Source: Clostridiales bacterium
GTDB lineage: Bacteria; Bacillota; Clostridia; Tissierellales; GPF-1
Assembly: GCA_013619125.1 (NCBI GenBank)
Contig: JABXKS010000064.1
Location: 1-64,000 of the forward strand
Direction: 5' to 3'
Length of the DNA stretch: 64,000 bases
The translations under genes and the position numbers were made by a program. Below, piece after piece: positions 33,933 to 43,197 of this stretch. The notes under the pieces are model-generated. The model had not been told where the DNA came from. It did no database searches and worked only from the letters and a program-made list of their open reading frames with translations. The stretch's first letter is position 1. Every line of letters begins with the position of its first letter.

Positions 33933-34921
33933 ACCAAACCAATCTTTTTCTTCACTTTTCTAAGGGTTTTCACAGCCATGCGACTTGCTTTTTCAGCATG
34001 CTCTTTCATAATCGCTTCCAAGCCCTTCTTATCGCTCATCAATTCTTCAAATCGCTTTTGAATCGGCTCAAGTTCTCCGATTACCACATCGGCAACAGCA
34101 TCCTTGAACGCCCCATATCCTTGCCCTTCAAACTTCGTTTCGATTGCCTCCAATGATTCACCTGTAATAGCTTGATAAATTTCCATCAAGTTCGCGATCC
34201 CAGCCTTGTTCTCTGGATCATACGCAACCCTGGCGTCGGAATCTGTCACAGCACTTCTGAATTTCTTTCGAATCACATTTGGCGAATCCAATAAAAGAAT
34301 ATATCCCTTGTCGTTGGTGTCTGACTTGCTCATCTTCTTCGTAGGTTCTTGCAGACTCTTCACCCGCGCGCCAGATTTTCCAAAATACCCCTCTGGTACA
34401 GCAAAAGTTGGGCTATAGGCATTGTTGAAGCGATCTGCAACATCCCTCGCCAATTCCAAATGCTGCTTTTGATCGGCGCCAATTGGCACCAAATTTGCTT
34501 GATACAAGAGAATGTCCGCCGCCATCAAGACCGGATAGTCAAACAATCCCGCATTGATATTATCTTCATGTTTTTGCGACTTAACCTTGAACTGCGTCAT
34601 GCGGCTCAATTCTCCAAAATAGGTATAATTATTGAGAATCCAACTCAACTCGGTATGTCCAGACACATGGGACTGCACGAACACCAAGGCTTTTTCTGGA
34701 TCAATTCCACAAGCCAACAATAAAGCGTATGCCTGGTAGGTTTGATGTCTAAGATCTTTTGGCACCTGGCGCACGGTCAAGGCATGCAGATCGACAACAC
34801 AAAAAATACTGTTGTATTCATTCTGTAAGTTCTTCCAATTGCGAATTGCCCCCAAATAATTGCCTAGGGTAAACACCCCAGTTGGTTGAATGCCGCTAAA
34901 AATAATCTTTTTTTCTTCCAT
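33923..34921 (-). CDS. trpS: Tryptophanyl-tRNA synthetase
   Basis: Class I aminoacyl-tRNA synthetase that charges tRNA-Trp, 332 residues, usual length. The ATP-binding HIGH-like motif is visible in SGIQPTGVFTLGNYLGAI (TxGN variant typical of TrpRS) and the KMSKS loop in KKMSKSDTND. The substrate region includes DLHALTV. The start has AAAGGAGG eight bases upstream. A T-box leader with a UGG specifier precedes it, so expression rises when uncharged tRNA-Trp accumulates. Confidence 0.96.
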   Translation of the reverse strand: MEEKKIIFSGIQPTGVFTLGNYLGAIRNWKNLQNEYNSIFCVVDLHALTVRQVPKDLRHQTYQAYALLLACGIDPEKALVFVQSHVSGHTELSWILNNYTYFGELSRMTQFKVKSQKHEDNINAGLFDYPVLMAADILLYQANLVPIGADQKQHLELARDVADRFNNAYSPTFAVPEGYFGKSGARVKSLQEPTKKMSKSDTNDKGYILLLDSPNVIRKKFRSAVTDSDARVAYDPENKAGIANLMEIYQAITGESLEAIETKFEGQGYGAFKDAVADVVIGELEPIQKRFEELMSDKKGLEAIMKEHAEKASRMAVKTLRKVKKKIGLVQV

Positions 34922-35079
34922 CTCAATTTCCTCCTTTCTCAACTAATGAATTCTGCCTTGAATCCTGTTCAAGTCAGACCATCTTCGTTTGAAAGCATAT
35001 TCGCAGATTGGTGCCTTACGCTCTGTGTTAGCAAATTCTACCCTTTGCTAATTGCTTAACGAAGATCTATTCATCGTAA

Positions 35080-35323
35080 ATAAAAAAAGTCCTTAAACCC
35101 ATATTGGGTTTAAGGACGAATCTCTCCGCGGTGCCACCTTTGTTGGATGCGACTTGCATCCCGCTTATCCCGTAACGGCGGGAACCGGGTCTGACTATGT
35201 ATTCATCAGCCATTTTGCAAGTCCATTCACCAAAAATCTCTAGACAAGGCTTCCACCATTCCCTGTTCGCTATCCTGATTCTTTTGGCTACTCTTCTTGC
35301 GCATCAATATTTCCTATCTAATT
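35080..35323 (-). ncRNA. Tryptophan T-box riboswitch leader
   Basis: The T-box sequence AGGTGGCACCGCGG is on the minus strand at 35126-35139; its TGGC matches the acceptor end of a tRNA with discriminator G, as in tRNA-Trp. A stem I region (about 35190-35310) contains a GGGAATGGTGGAAGCC segment and a TGG codon at 35230-35232 in the place expected for the specifier loop. A strong terminator follows at 35081-35117. The transcription start is predicted near 35323. Confidence 0.92.
35081..35117 (-). terminator. T-box controlled terminator
   Basis: A 13-bp stem (35089-35101 with 35105-35117) followed on the minus strand by seven T. Pairing of the T-box with uncharged tRNA would favour the alternative antiterminator. 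Confidence 0.9.
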
Positions 35324-35329
35324 GCATTC

Positions 35330-35358
35330 ATTGTAACAAATAACTATGTATTAATCAA
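35330..35358 (-). promoter_or_regulatory. Promoter of trpS
   Basis: TTGATT (35353-35358) and TACAAT (35330-35335) with a 17-bp spacer on the minus strand. The -35 overlaps the 3' end of the upstream TetR gene. Confidence 0.75.
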
Positions 35359-35977
35359 CCAGATTGTCCGTCTGTGCCGGAATTTGAAAATAATTTTCAA
35401 TCAATTGCATCAAGGCCAATTCTGCCTCTTCATCACTTTTCGATCCCTGAATCAAAACGATCAAGCTTTGCATAAATCCGCTGGCCAAAGCCTTTGTATA
35501 AATGGGTAAAATCGTTCGCCCTAAGACTCGCTCTCGCTCCACAAACACTGCATGAATCCACCCGACCATATCCTGCAAGGTATTTCCATACAGATAACCT
35601 TCACTCTTGGTCAACACCAAAATCGATTCGTCCCGATGCTTGCGAATGATGCGCACTAAAAATCGTGTCATATTCATTATGGCTTCCTGGTAGGGTTTGC
35701 CCTTCAGGTCAAAGACCCCCGTCGGCGGTGTCTGCAGGCTGACCCAGTCTTTGGTGGTTTCCTTCAAAATCTTGTCAATCTCCCCTAAAAAGGGATCCAC
35801 AATCGCGCCGAAAAGACTCGCTTTATTTTCAAAGTATCGGTACAGATTCCCCACGGTCATATCCGATTTCTGAGCAATCTGCCGCATAGATGTATTTTGA
35901 TAACCCGTAAGTAGAAAGGCAGCCTTCGCTTCCTTCATAATTCTCTTTTTAACGGATTCCTTTTGAATTTGAGGCAT
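35351..35977 (-). CDS. TetR-family transcriptional regulator
   Basis: A 208-residue repressor-like protein with helix-turn-helix TSMRQIAQKSDMTVGNLYRY and the following YFENKASLFGAIV. It begins 12 bp after the Fur-family gene, with AAGGGGGAAG upstream of the ATG, so the two are probably co-transcribed. I see no terminator between it and the trpS promoter. Its targets are not obvious; the nearby histidine operon is one possibility, but there is no direct support. Confidence 0.85.
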   Translation of the reverse strand: MPQIQKESVKKRIMKEAKAAFLLTGYQNTSMRQIAQKSDMTVGNLYRYFENKASLFGAIVDPFLGEIDKILKETTKDWVSLQTPPTGVFDLKGKPYQEAIMNMTRFLVRIIRKHRDESILVLTKSEGYLYGNTLQDMVGWIHAVFVERERVLGRTILPIYTKALASGFMQSLIVLIQGSKSDEEAELALMQLIENYFQIPAQTDNLVD

Positions 35978-35989
35978 CGTACTTCCCCC

Positions 35990-36406
35990 TTAGCTGTTCT
36001 TCTTCAGACAGTCTGGACAAATCCCCACAAAGTGTACAAATTGTGCTTGTACGTGAAACTCGCTCAATTCATCAGTGAAAATCTTTTCGATCTGAACCGG
36101 AACATCAAAAATCCGATGACATTGGGTGCATTTGAAATGCCCATGCCCTTCTGGATCCTTGATATCGTATCTCATTTCACTTCCTTCAATGGTGACCTCT
36201 TCCACCAACTCTTTTTCTACAAAGAGGTTTAAGGTGTTGTACACCGTCGTTTTCGACAAGGAAGGAATATCTGTAATTAAAGCATTGTAAATCTCCGCAA
36301 CCGTTGGATGGGTGCGGTTATTCATCAGATACTCATAGATACGAATCCGTTGATAAGAAGCTTTGATTCCCTGATTTCTCAAGAAAGAAGGAATATTTAG
36401 ATCCAT
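35990..36406 (-). CDS. Fur-family metal/peroxide regulator (Fur/PerR/Zur)
   Basis: A 138-residue regulator. The N-terminal winged helix contains RNQGIKASYQRIRIYEYL and SLSKTTVYNTLNLFVEKELV. The structural zinc site is formed by CTQC and CPDC (C-x2-C pairs), and regulatory ligands lie in HGHFKC and HFVGICPDC. I cannot decide between Fur, PerR and Zur by eye. ATG 36406 is taken as start since GGGGTG is then at normal spacing. An inverted repeat at 36436-36460 (TTACAA ... TTGTAA) just upstream may be its own operator. Confidence 0.87.
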   Translation of the reverse strand: MDLNIPSFLRNQGIKASYQRIRIYEYLMNNRTHPTVAEIYNALITDIPSLSKTTVYNTLNLFVEKELVEEVTIEGSEMRYDIKDPEGHGHFKCTQCHRIFDVPVQIEKIFTDELSEFHVQAQFVHFVGICPDCLKKNS

Positions 36407-36435
36407 CATTTCACCCCAATCTAATTTTGTATTCA

Positions 36436-36460
36436 TTACAAGTTTATCATAGTTTTGTAA
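36436..36460. promoter_or_regulatory. Possible autoregulatory operator of the Fur-family gene
   Basis: TTACAAGTTTAT and ATAGTTTTGTAA form an imperfect inverted repeat (9 of 12 positions) about 30 bp upstream of the start codon, between the histidine operon terminator and the gene. Confidence 0.45.
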
Positions 36461-36493
36461 AAGAGAAAAGCATCGGAGCAATTCCGACGCTTT
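36460..36493 (-). terminator. Terminator of the histidine-degradation operon
   Basis: AAAGCGTCGGA/TCCGATGCTTT hairpin (36467-36477 with 36483-36493) followed on the minus strand by TCTCTTTTAC. Confidence 0.75.
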
Positions 36494-36498
36494 ACAAG

Positions 36499-37116
36499 CT
36501 AAAATTGAGCTGAATTTAAGATTTTTGTTTCTTCCGCATTGGCTTTTCGCTCCAGTTCAAGAACTTCTTTTCGCATCGCTGCAACAAAAACTTCATCTTT
36601 AATAGACTGAAGATTGATTCTCACATTGAACAAGGCGGCTAAAATCGCATTACGTGCCATCATAGCGGCAACCAATCCATCGGATGCGGCATTCTGATTG
36701 CCCCGCTCAACAACCGTCTGGATCCCTGGGAACAATTTCATACCCAACCGCGCTGTTTCAATGGGCACACGGGAGGCTTCCTTGAATGCATTTTGCATGG
36801 TTTCTTTTCGAACGCTCTTCTGATCTTCCGTCTCTCTCGGCATGGACAAAGCATCCATCACCAAATGAAAGGCTTGCGCATCCTCATCCATTCCCCTTAA
36901 AAAGGCTTCTCGATATTCAGCAAAGGCAACCAAAATCTCTTGCATCTCTGCCTCTGAATCCGCATATTTTGCTTTCCCAATCGTTAGATTCGCCACCATC
37001 TCCGTTAAAGCTGCCGCAACAGCTCCACTTAATGCAGCTACACTCCCACCGCCAGGAACCGGCGCATTGGACGCGAGGGTTTCCATAAACTCATCGACTC
37101 TCTTTTCCTGTAACAT
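36499..37116 (-). CDS. fchA: Formiminotetrahydrofolate cyclodeaminase
   Basis: Converts 5-formimino-tetrahydrofolate to 5,10-methenyl-tetrahydrofolate and ammonia. The 205-residue protein is a stand-alone version of the FTCD C-terminal domain; SNAPVPGGGSVAALSGAVAA and the long helical repeats are typical. It is the last gene of the operon, 8 bp after hutI, with AGGAGG before its ATG. It completes the tetrahydrofolate branch of histidine (or glycine/purine) breakdown, feeding the fhs product at the other end of the operon. The formiminotransferase that should make its substrate is broken in this sequence. Confidence 0.9.
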   Translation of the reverse strand: MLQEKRVDEFMETLASNAPVPGGGSVAALSGAVAAALTEMVANLTIGKAKYADSEAEMQEILVAFAEYREAFLRGMDEDAQAFHLVMDALSMPRETEDQKSVRKETMQNAFKEASRVPIETARLGMKLFPGIQTVVERGNQNAASDGLVAAMMARNAILAALFNVRINLQSIKDEVFVAAMRKEVLELERKANAEETKILNSAQF

Positions 37117-37124
37117 GATTCCTC

Positions 37125-38366
37125 CTAATAGTCTCTCTGATAAACGACTCGACCCTTCTTCACAACGGTTTTTACACTGTTTACCCCAAGATGATAGATC
37201 AATTGAAAATAACTCGGCGCATCCAAGAGAATCAGATCCGCCTGCTTGCCAGCAGCCAAAGATCCAATGGTATCCAATCGATTCACTGCCGCCGCTGCAT
37301 TGATCGTCAGTGCCGTAATCACCTCTTCAATGGTCATACCCATCTGCAGACAGGACAATGCAATAATCAAGGGAATCGACTCGGAATGACAACTCCCGGG
37401 ATTCAAATCCGATGCCAAGGCAACCGAACAGCCCGCTTCAATCAAACGACGTGCCGGTGCATAGTCCGTCTGCAGGCTAAAGGCAGTCCCCGGCAAAAGG
37501 GTCGCAATGGTTCCCCCTTCTGCTAAGGCGCGCACGCCGTCATCCGTCACCTTTAACAGATGATCGGCAGAGGTTGCTCCCATGGACACCGCCAATTCCG
37601 CTCCTCCCAGAGGAACGATCTCATCGGCATGAAGTTTCAATTTGAAACCGTGACGATTCGCTGCTTCCAAAAGCTTTTGGGTATCTTCAATTTCAAAGAC
37701 GTTTTTCTCACAAAACACATCAAAAAACTCGGCTTTTGTCTTCTCACGGATCCCAGTCAAATCTTGAAGTATTGAGGCGATATACGCTTCTTTCTCCATT
37801 CCTTTCGGGATATCATGGGCGCCCATATACGTGTGCACCAAATCCACCGGGTGAATTTGATTGAGCTCTTCAGCTGCTTGCAATTGCTTGATTTCCGTTT
37901 CTAAGTTCAATCCATATCCGCTCTTGGCTTCCACCGTTGTAACGCCCATGCGAAGCATGGAATCCAACCGCTTGCCTGCCGCTTCAATCAGTTCATCTTC
38001 CGATGCCGCCCGCGTCTTCTCCACAGTGGCGGCAATGCCGCCGCCTCTGTTCATAATCTCCATATAGTCCATGCCTGAAAGTCGCCAAGAAAATTCCTCG
38101 GCGCGCTCACCGCCCCACACCAAATGGGTGTGAGAGTCGATAAACCCCGGTAAGACCGCGCGGCCCTCCGCGTCTAGTACCTTTGCATGGGCAAGATCAT
38201 ACTTGGCTTCCAGATCAATACGCGGCGCGATCGCCTCAATGAGGCCATTTCGAATCAGAATTTCGACTCCGGTGAGCCTACCAATATCCTGCATGGCGCT
38301 ACCGGATTTCGGTTGATTGGCATGACAAGTAATAACCTCTGATGGATTTTGAATCCATAACATCAT
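37125..38366 (-). CDS. hutI: Imidazolonepropionase
   Basis: Hydrolyses imidazolone propionate to N-formimino-L-glutamate, the third step of histidine degradation; cytoplasmic. The 413-residue amidohydrolase has metal ligands in PGFIDSHTHLVWGGER, KLHADEIVPLGGAELA and ASDLNPGSCH, and the family's GGGIAATVEKTRAASEDEL. Several starts are possible (GTG 38372, ATG 38366, ATG 38363); ATG 38366 lies nine bases after GGAG. It begins right after the formiminotransferase remnant and is followed by the cyclodeaminase, all in one operon. Confidence 0.93.
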   Translation of the reverse strand: MMLWIQNPSEVITCHANQPKSGSAMQDIGRLTGVEILIRNGLIEAIAPRIDLEAKYDLAHAKVLDAEGRAVLPGFIDSHTHLVWGGERAEEFSWRLSGMDYMEIMNRGGGIAATVEKTRAASEDELIEAAGKRLDSMLRMGVTTVEAKSGYGLNLETEIKQLQAAEELNQIHPVDLVHTYMGAHDIPKGMEKEAYIASILQDLTGIREKTKAEFFDVFCEKNVFEIEDTQKLLEAANRHGFKLKLHADEIVPLGGAELAVSMGATSADHLLKVTDDGVRALAEGGTIATLLPGTAFSLQTDYAPARRLIEAGCSVALASDLNPGSCHSESIPLIIALSCLQMGMTIEEVITALTINAAAAVNRLDTIGSLAAGKQADLILLDAPSYFQLIYHLGVNSVKTVVKKGRVVYQRDY

Positions 38367-38372
38367 TCTCAC

Positions 38373-39139
38373 CTACTCCATCAAATGGGTTTCAAGCACT
38401 TGCTCATACGAGAAGTCTTCAAGACCCATATAATAAACGGCCGAATCGATCAAGGCAGCCATCGGCGCCAATCCAATCAATTCTGTCCCAATCACGGAAA
38501 CCCCGTATCGAGCCGCTTCAAATCGCACCATCTCAACGGCTTGATAAAGCGCCGTTTTGGTGTAGTTGGTCATATTCATCGAAACCTGCACGATCCCACG
38601 ATCCTCTAGGGCAACGCCCATGGCTTTCACAAATCGCAATCCGCCGGAAGAATGACGCACCTTCTTGCCAATGGCTGACGCAATGGACAAATCATTGGTA
38701 TTCAAATTCACATTAAAGGCTACCAAAGGCATTCGCGCACCAACAGCGGTAACGCCCGCGGTTGGATGCGACGCCGCCGGACCGAAATCCGGTGTCCACT
38801 CTTTTTCCTTCAGTTTCTCTGCCATGGCTTCGAATCCGCCCTTTCGCACCTTTGCCAGGTTATCACATCCGTTGCGCCCATGCGCGGGTGCTGTCCCTGA
38901 TGAGTGGTCAAATTAATCAATTCCGTCGCAATTTTCACAGCGGCAAATAAGGCTTGCTTCAAGGGTTCAGGTTCCCCAACCACGGTTACAACCGAACGAT
39001 TGTGATCGGCGTCAGAGCTATAATCCAAAAGCTTCACGCCTGGATTTCCACGGAAGCAATCGATGATCTTTTCAACTTTTTTCAGATCTCGTCCTTCACT
39101 GAAATTAGGAACACTTTGATACAGCGCTTTTTTCTCCAT
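38373..39139 (-). pseudogene. Disrupted glutamate formiminotransferase (internal deletion plus frameshift)
   Basis: Should transfer the formimino group of N-formiminoglutamate to tetrahydrofolate. The N-terminal part is read in one frame from 39139 (YQSVPNFSEGRD, HQGQHPRMGATDVI) and runs out of homology near 38861. The rest continues in another frame (DNLAKVRKGGFEAM, HPTAGVTAVGARMPLVAFN, MNMTNYTKTALYQ) down to 38373. The family's middle segment between GATDV and the ...NLANIRKG-like part is absent: about 45 residues, some 130-140 bp, are missing at about 38858-38866, and the frame is shifted. The flanking genes are intact, so the operon as sequenced lacks this step. Confidence 0.8.
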
Positions 39140-39148
39140 GATTTCCTC

Positions 39149-41176
39149 CTATTCCCCCTTGACCAGTTTTGTCAATGCATCGACATCCGCCAGAAATGGA
39201 AGTGTGATATGATCTTTTCCAACAAATTCTTTATTATAAGCCATTGCTGTTTCAATGGCATGGGGATTTCTCGCCCAGCCGCGTCTGGCTACGCCGCCCA
39301 TGGCATCCCATGGAATAGCGGACTTGATCACTTCATCGACCCTTTCGCTGCCATCCAAGAGTAGACCGAATCCACCGTTGATGACCTTTCCAATGCCGAC
39401 GCCGCCACCATTGTGCAGGGCGATCATGGTCATGCCCCGCGCCGCATTGCCTGCAAAGCAATGGGTCGCCATCTCCGCCATAATATTGCTGCCATCTTTG
39501 ATATTGGAGGTCTCCCTAAATGGAGAATCCGTGCCTCCGGTATCATGATGATCGCGCCCAAGCATGACGGGGCCAATCTTGCCTTCCCTGACCAGCTCGT
39601 TGAAACGAAGGGCGATTTTCATTCGGCCCATGGCGTCCTGATAGAGAATCCTCGCTTGCGTTCCCACCACCAAGGCATTCTTCTTTGCGTCCCGGATCCA
39701 ATTGTAGTTGTCACGATCTTGAAACCTTCGATTCGGATCAATGCAATCCATGGCCGCTTGATCGGTTTTGTCGAGATCTTTTGGATCACCCGATAAACAA
39801 ACCCAACGAAACGGGCCATAGCCGTAATCAAAAAATAATGGCCCCATCAAATCTTCCACATAAGACGGAAACACAAATCCATCTATGGGATCCAACCCAT
39901 TCTTGCAGACCTCGGGCACACCCGCGTCAAAAACGGCTTTTAAAAAACTGTTTCCATAATCAAAAAAATAGGTACCCTGTTGCGCCAATGCCTGAATCGC
40001 CTTAAAGTGGCGTTTCAGGGTTTCGTCCACCATCGCTTCGAAACGCTCCTTATCCTCGGAAAGGAGCCGGGTTCGCTCTTCAAAACTCAAGTTAACGGGG
40101 CAATAACCCCCATCATACACCGCATGGCAACTGGTTTGATCCGACAATAGATCAATGGTTACCTCGTGCTCAGCCGCGTATTCCAAGAGATCGACGATAT
40201 TACCGTGATAGGCAATCGACAGGGCTTCTCCCTTCGCCTTGGCTTCCTCAGCACGGGCAAAAGCCTCTTCAGGAGATTCTTTCACCTCAGATACCCAACC
40301 CTGCTCATGGCGAGTTTTGATCCTTGATGCATCCACCTCCGCAACGATTCCAACACCGTTGGCTATTTCAACAGATTTTCCCTGCGCGCCCGACATGCCG
40401 CCAAGCCCGCTGGATACAAAGAGTAGTCCCGTGCAATCGGCATCCGCAGCGCGATCATCGCGCTGACGTGCCGCATTCAACAAGGTAGAATAGGTACCAT
40501 GCACGATCCCCTGGGGACCGATATACATCCATCCCCCTGCCGTCATTTGACCGTAATTGGCAACACCCAATTGCATGGCGCGATTCCAATTTTCCTGATT
40601 GTCATACATGCCGATCATCAAGGCATTGGTCAGAATCACCCGCGGCGCGTGTGTGTCGGAGTGAAACAATCCAACGGGATGCCCAGAAGCAACCACCAGG
40701 GTTTGATCTTCCTTCAACTCTTCCAAGTATCTTCGAATCAGTTGATATTGCATCCAGTTCTGACAGACCTGTCCCGTTTCGCCATAGGTCACCAATTCAT
40801 AGGGATAGAGCGCAATCTCAAAATCCAGATTGTTGTCGATCATCACCTGAATCGCTTTTCCCGCTTCCGTATTCCCCTTGTATTTTTCGATTCCCTTTCC
40901 TTTAATGGCTCCTTCCGGACGAAATCGATACCCATAAATTCGGCCATGGGTACGGAGTTCTTCCAGGAATTCCGGTGCCATCGTTTCATGCCATTTCTCC
41001 GGCAGATACCGAAGGGCATTTTGCAGAGCCAATACCGTTTCCTCTTCCGTCAAGGTGAAGGCTCGTTTTGGTGCGCGTCGTTTGTCAGTTTCAAAAACCG
41101 GCGGCTTGGGCAACTCCTTGCATACATCTTCGAGTTTCACATGCATCGCCTGATCAATCGCTTCGTTTCGAATCAT
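39149..41176 (-). CDS. hutU: Urocanate hydratase
   Basis: Converts urocanate to imidazolone propionate, using tightly bound NAD as electrophile. The 675-residue protein matches the longer urocanase form found in Clostridia and related groups. Visible family segments are SSGLGGMSGAQGKS (NAD-binding), YHGNIVDLLEYAAEH, TIDLLSDQTSCHAVY with the conserved Cys, YFFDYGNSFLKAVFDAG and LGRDHHDTGGTDSP. AAGGGGGA precedes ATG 41176. The histidine ammonia-lyase gene (hutH) is not in this window, so urocanate must come from a gene elsewhere. Confidence 0.95.
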   Translation of the reverse strand: MIRNEAIDQAMHVKLEDVCKELPKPPVFETDKRRAPKRAFTLTEEETVLALQNALRYLPEKWHETMAPEFLEELRTHGRIYGYRFRPEGAIKGKGIEKYKGNTEAGKAIQVMIDNNLDFEIALYPYELVTYGETGQVCQNWMQYQLIRRYLEELKEDQTLVVASGHPVGLFHSDTHAPRVILTNALMIGMYDNQENWNRAMQLGVANYGQMTAGGWMYIGPQGIVHGTYSTLLNAARQRDDRAADADCTGLLFVSSGLGGMSGAQGKSVEIANGVGIVAEVDASRIKTRHEQGWVSEVKESPEEAFARAEEAKAKGEALSIAYHGNIVDLLEYAAEHEVTIDLLSDQTSCHAVYDGGYCPVNLSFEERTRLLSEDKERFEAMVDETLKRHFKAIQALAQQGTYFFDYGNSFLKAVFDAGVPEVCKNGLDPIDGFVFPSYVEDLMGPLFFDYGYGPFRWVCLSGDPKDLDKTDQAAMDCIDPNRRFQDRDNYNWIRDAKKNALVVGTQARILYQDAMGRMKIALRFNELVREGKIGPVMLGRDHHDTGGTDSPFRETSNIKDGSNIMAEMATHCFAGNAARGMTMIALHNGGGVGIGKVINGGFGLLLDGSERVDEVIKSAIPWDAMGGVARRGWARNPHAIETAMAYNKEFVGKDHITLPFLADVDALTKLVKGE

Positions 41177-41202
41177 GTCGTCCCCCTTATCTATGTTTTT
41201 TT

Positions 41203-42882
41203 TTAGAATAACCCTTGAATCGTTCCCTTCTCATCGATGGTCATTTTCACCGCGGACGGCACTTTCGGCAATCCCGGCATGGTCATCACATTTCCTGTAT
41301 ATACGATCAAAAATCCGGCGCCAGCCTTGGCGCGAATTCGTTGTACATTAATTTTAAATCCTTCTGGGCGACCCTTTAAACGCGGATCATCCGATAAGGA
41401 CATCGGTGTTTTCGCCATGCAGATTGGATAGCGATCCAATCCCAATTCCTCCAGCTCCGCAATATGTTTCTCGCATTCCTTGGAAAATTTCACTCCGTCC
41501 GCTCCGTAGATCTCCTTGGCAATGATAATAATCTTCTCTCGAATAGAACGATTTGAATCATAAAGATAATGGAAATTATTATGGTTGCTTTCCACCAGTT
41601 CAATTACCTTTTCCGCCAAAGCCAATCCGCCGGCTCCACCTTTTTCCCAAACCTCCGCCAGAACGACTTCGATCCCGATTTCATGACACAAGCGATGAAT
41701 CAAATCCAGCTCTTCCCGGGTGTCAGTTGCAAATACGTTAATGGCCACCACGCAAGGAATTCCAAATTTCCGCACATTTTCCACATGCTTCTCAAGATTG
41801 GCAAATCCCTTCTTCACTGCTACCAGATTTTCCTCTGTTAAGCGTATTTTCTCCACCCCGCCATGGAATTTCAATGCGCGGGCAGTCGCTACAATAACAG
41901 CGGCATCCGGTGTCAAGTTCGCCTTGCGACACTTAATATTAAAAAACTTTTCGGCACCCAAATCTGCACCAAATCCAGCTTCAGTCACTACATAATCACC
42001 AAGTTTCAAAGCCATCTTGGTTGCCAATACACTATTACATCCATGAGCGATATTCGCGAAGGGTCCCCCATGAATAATGGCGGGTGTTCCTTCAATCGTT
42101 TGCACCAGGTTGGGATTCAAGGCCTCCCGAAGAAGAATCGCCAAGGCATCTGTCGCCTTCAAATCCTTACATCGAATTGGCTGAACATCATATGTATAAG
42201 CGACAATAATTCGATCCAATCGACGCTTTAAGTCTTCAATATCATTGGATAAACAGAGGATCGCCATAATCTCCGATGCAACCGTAATATCAAATCCAGA
42301 TTCTCGCGGTACACCATTCATGGGACCACCCAATCCAACATTCACATATCTGAGTGCACGATCATTCAAGTCCATCACACGCTTCCAAACAACGCGTCTT
42401 GGATCGATATTCAATTCATTGCCGCGATGGATATGGTTGTCCAAGAGCGCTGTCAACAAATTATGTGCCGATGTAATGGCATGAATGTCTCCGGTAAAAT
42501 GGAGATTGATTTGTTCCATTGGCAACACCTGCGAGTATCCGCCACCGGCGGCACCACCCTTGATTCCGAAAACTGGACCCAAAGAAGGCTCTCTCAGCGT
42601 TGTAAAGGTCTTCTTACCCAATTGATTCATGGCCATGCTCAAGCCGATATTCGTGGTTGTTTTCCCTTCCCCCGCTGGGGTTGGATTGATCGCTGTTACC
42701 AAGATCAATTTGCCATCCGGCTTGCCTTGCAAGCGTTTCATGGCATCCAAAGAAATCTTCGCCATATATCTTCCATATGGTTCCAACTCCGACTCTAATA
42801 TTCCGGCTTCCTTCGCAATTATGTCGATGGTTTTCATTTTTGCGTTTCTTGCAATCTCAATATCTGTTCCTACTTTAGCCAT
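41203..42882 (-). CDS. fhs: Formate-tetrahydrofolate ligase
   Basis: Joins formate and tetrahydrofolate with ATP, or in reverse releases formate and makes ATP from 10-formyl-tetrahydrofolate. The 559-residue protein has the P-loop-like [18 protein letters not shown], the [19 protein letters not shown] segment and the C-terminal [21 protein letters not shown]. The start at 42882 follows GGGGTGAAG; the ORF extends further upstream without a better site. As first gene of the histidine operon it probably runs in the ATP-forming direction during histidine fermentation. Confidence 0.95.
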   Translation of the reverse strand: MAKVGTDIEIARNAKMKTIDIIAKEAGILESELEPYGRYMAKISLDAMKRLQGKPDGKLILVTAINPTPAGEGKTTTNIGLSMAMNQLGKKTFTTLREPSLGPVFGIKGGAAGGGYSQVLPMEQINLHFTGDIHAITSAHNLLTALLDNHIHRGNELNIDPRRVVWKRVMDLNDRALRYVNVGLGGPMNGVPRESGFDITVASEIMAILCLSNDIEDLKRRLDRIIVAYTYDVQPIRCKDLKATDALAILLREALNPNLVQTIEGTPAIIHGGPFANIAHGCNSVLATKMALKLGDYVVTEAGFGADLGAEKFFNIKCRKANLTPDAAVIVATARALKFHGGVEKIRLTEENLVAVKKGFANLEKHVENVRKFGIPCVVAINVFATDTREELDLIHRLCHEIGIEVVLAEVWEKGGAGGLALAEKVIELVESNHNNFHYLYDSNRSIREKIIIIAKEIYGADGVKFSKECEKHIAELEELGLDRYPICMAKTPMSLSDDPRLKGRPEGFKINVQRIRAKAGAGFLIVYTGNVMTMPGLPKVPSAVKMTIDEKGTIQGLF

Positions 42883-43197
42883 GACTTCACCCCACTCATA
42901 ATCTCTTTCATATTCAATCAAATGATTCTCGTTCTATGCAACTATTTTCAGCGTTTTTAACGCCAGCAACAGCTCTGCCATCTATCATAATAACACTTTT
43001 CAGAAACTTTTAATATCCTTTAATTACAAACTTTTCACGAACGATTAATACCTTCCCTTTGTTTTCATACGCCATAAAGCGGCCAATTTCTTCCTTCAGC
43101 GGGTCGAGTACAAATATATGGTCAAAAACACGAATAATGCTCTCTTTTTTTCAACATTTAAAAAAACGTTTGCAAGAATCTTGCATTGAAAAGTGCG
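42883..43197. other. Upstream region of the histidine operon
   Basis: Contains the fhs leader and presumably its promoter; -10-like TATTAT/TATGAT sequences lie near 42985 on the minus strand but no -35 stands out. A 15-bp palindrome TGCAAGAATCTTGCA (43170-43184) lies near the distal end, followed on the minus strand by AACGTTTTTTT, and could be an operator or a second weak terminator of the aldolase gene. Confidence 0.4.

Noticed and set aside
38810-39139. Separate 109-residue protein at the start of the formiminotransferase locus
   Set aside because: Its last ~16 residues are read out of frame from the downstream half; it is a truncated fragment of the broken gene.
40499-41206. Plus-strand reading frame of 235 codons within urocanate hydratase
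   Set aside because: Antisense to a strongly conserved enzyme, low-complexity residue use and no start signal.
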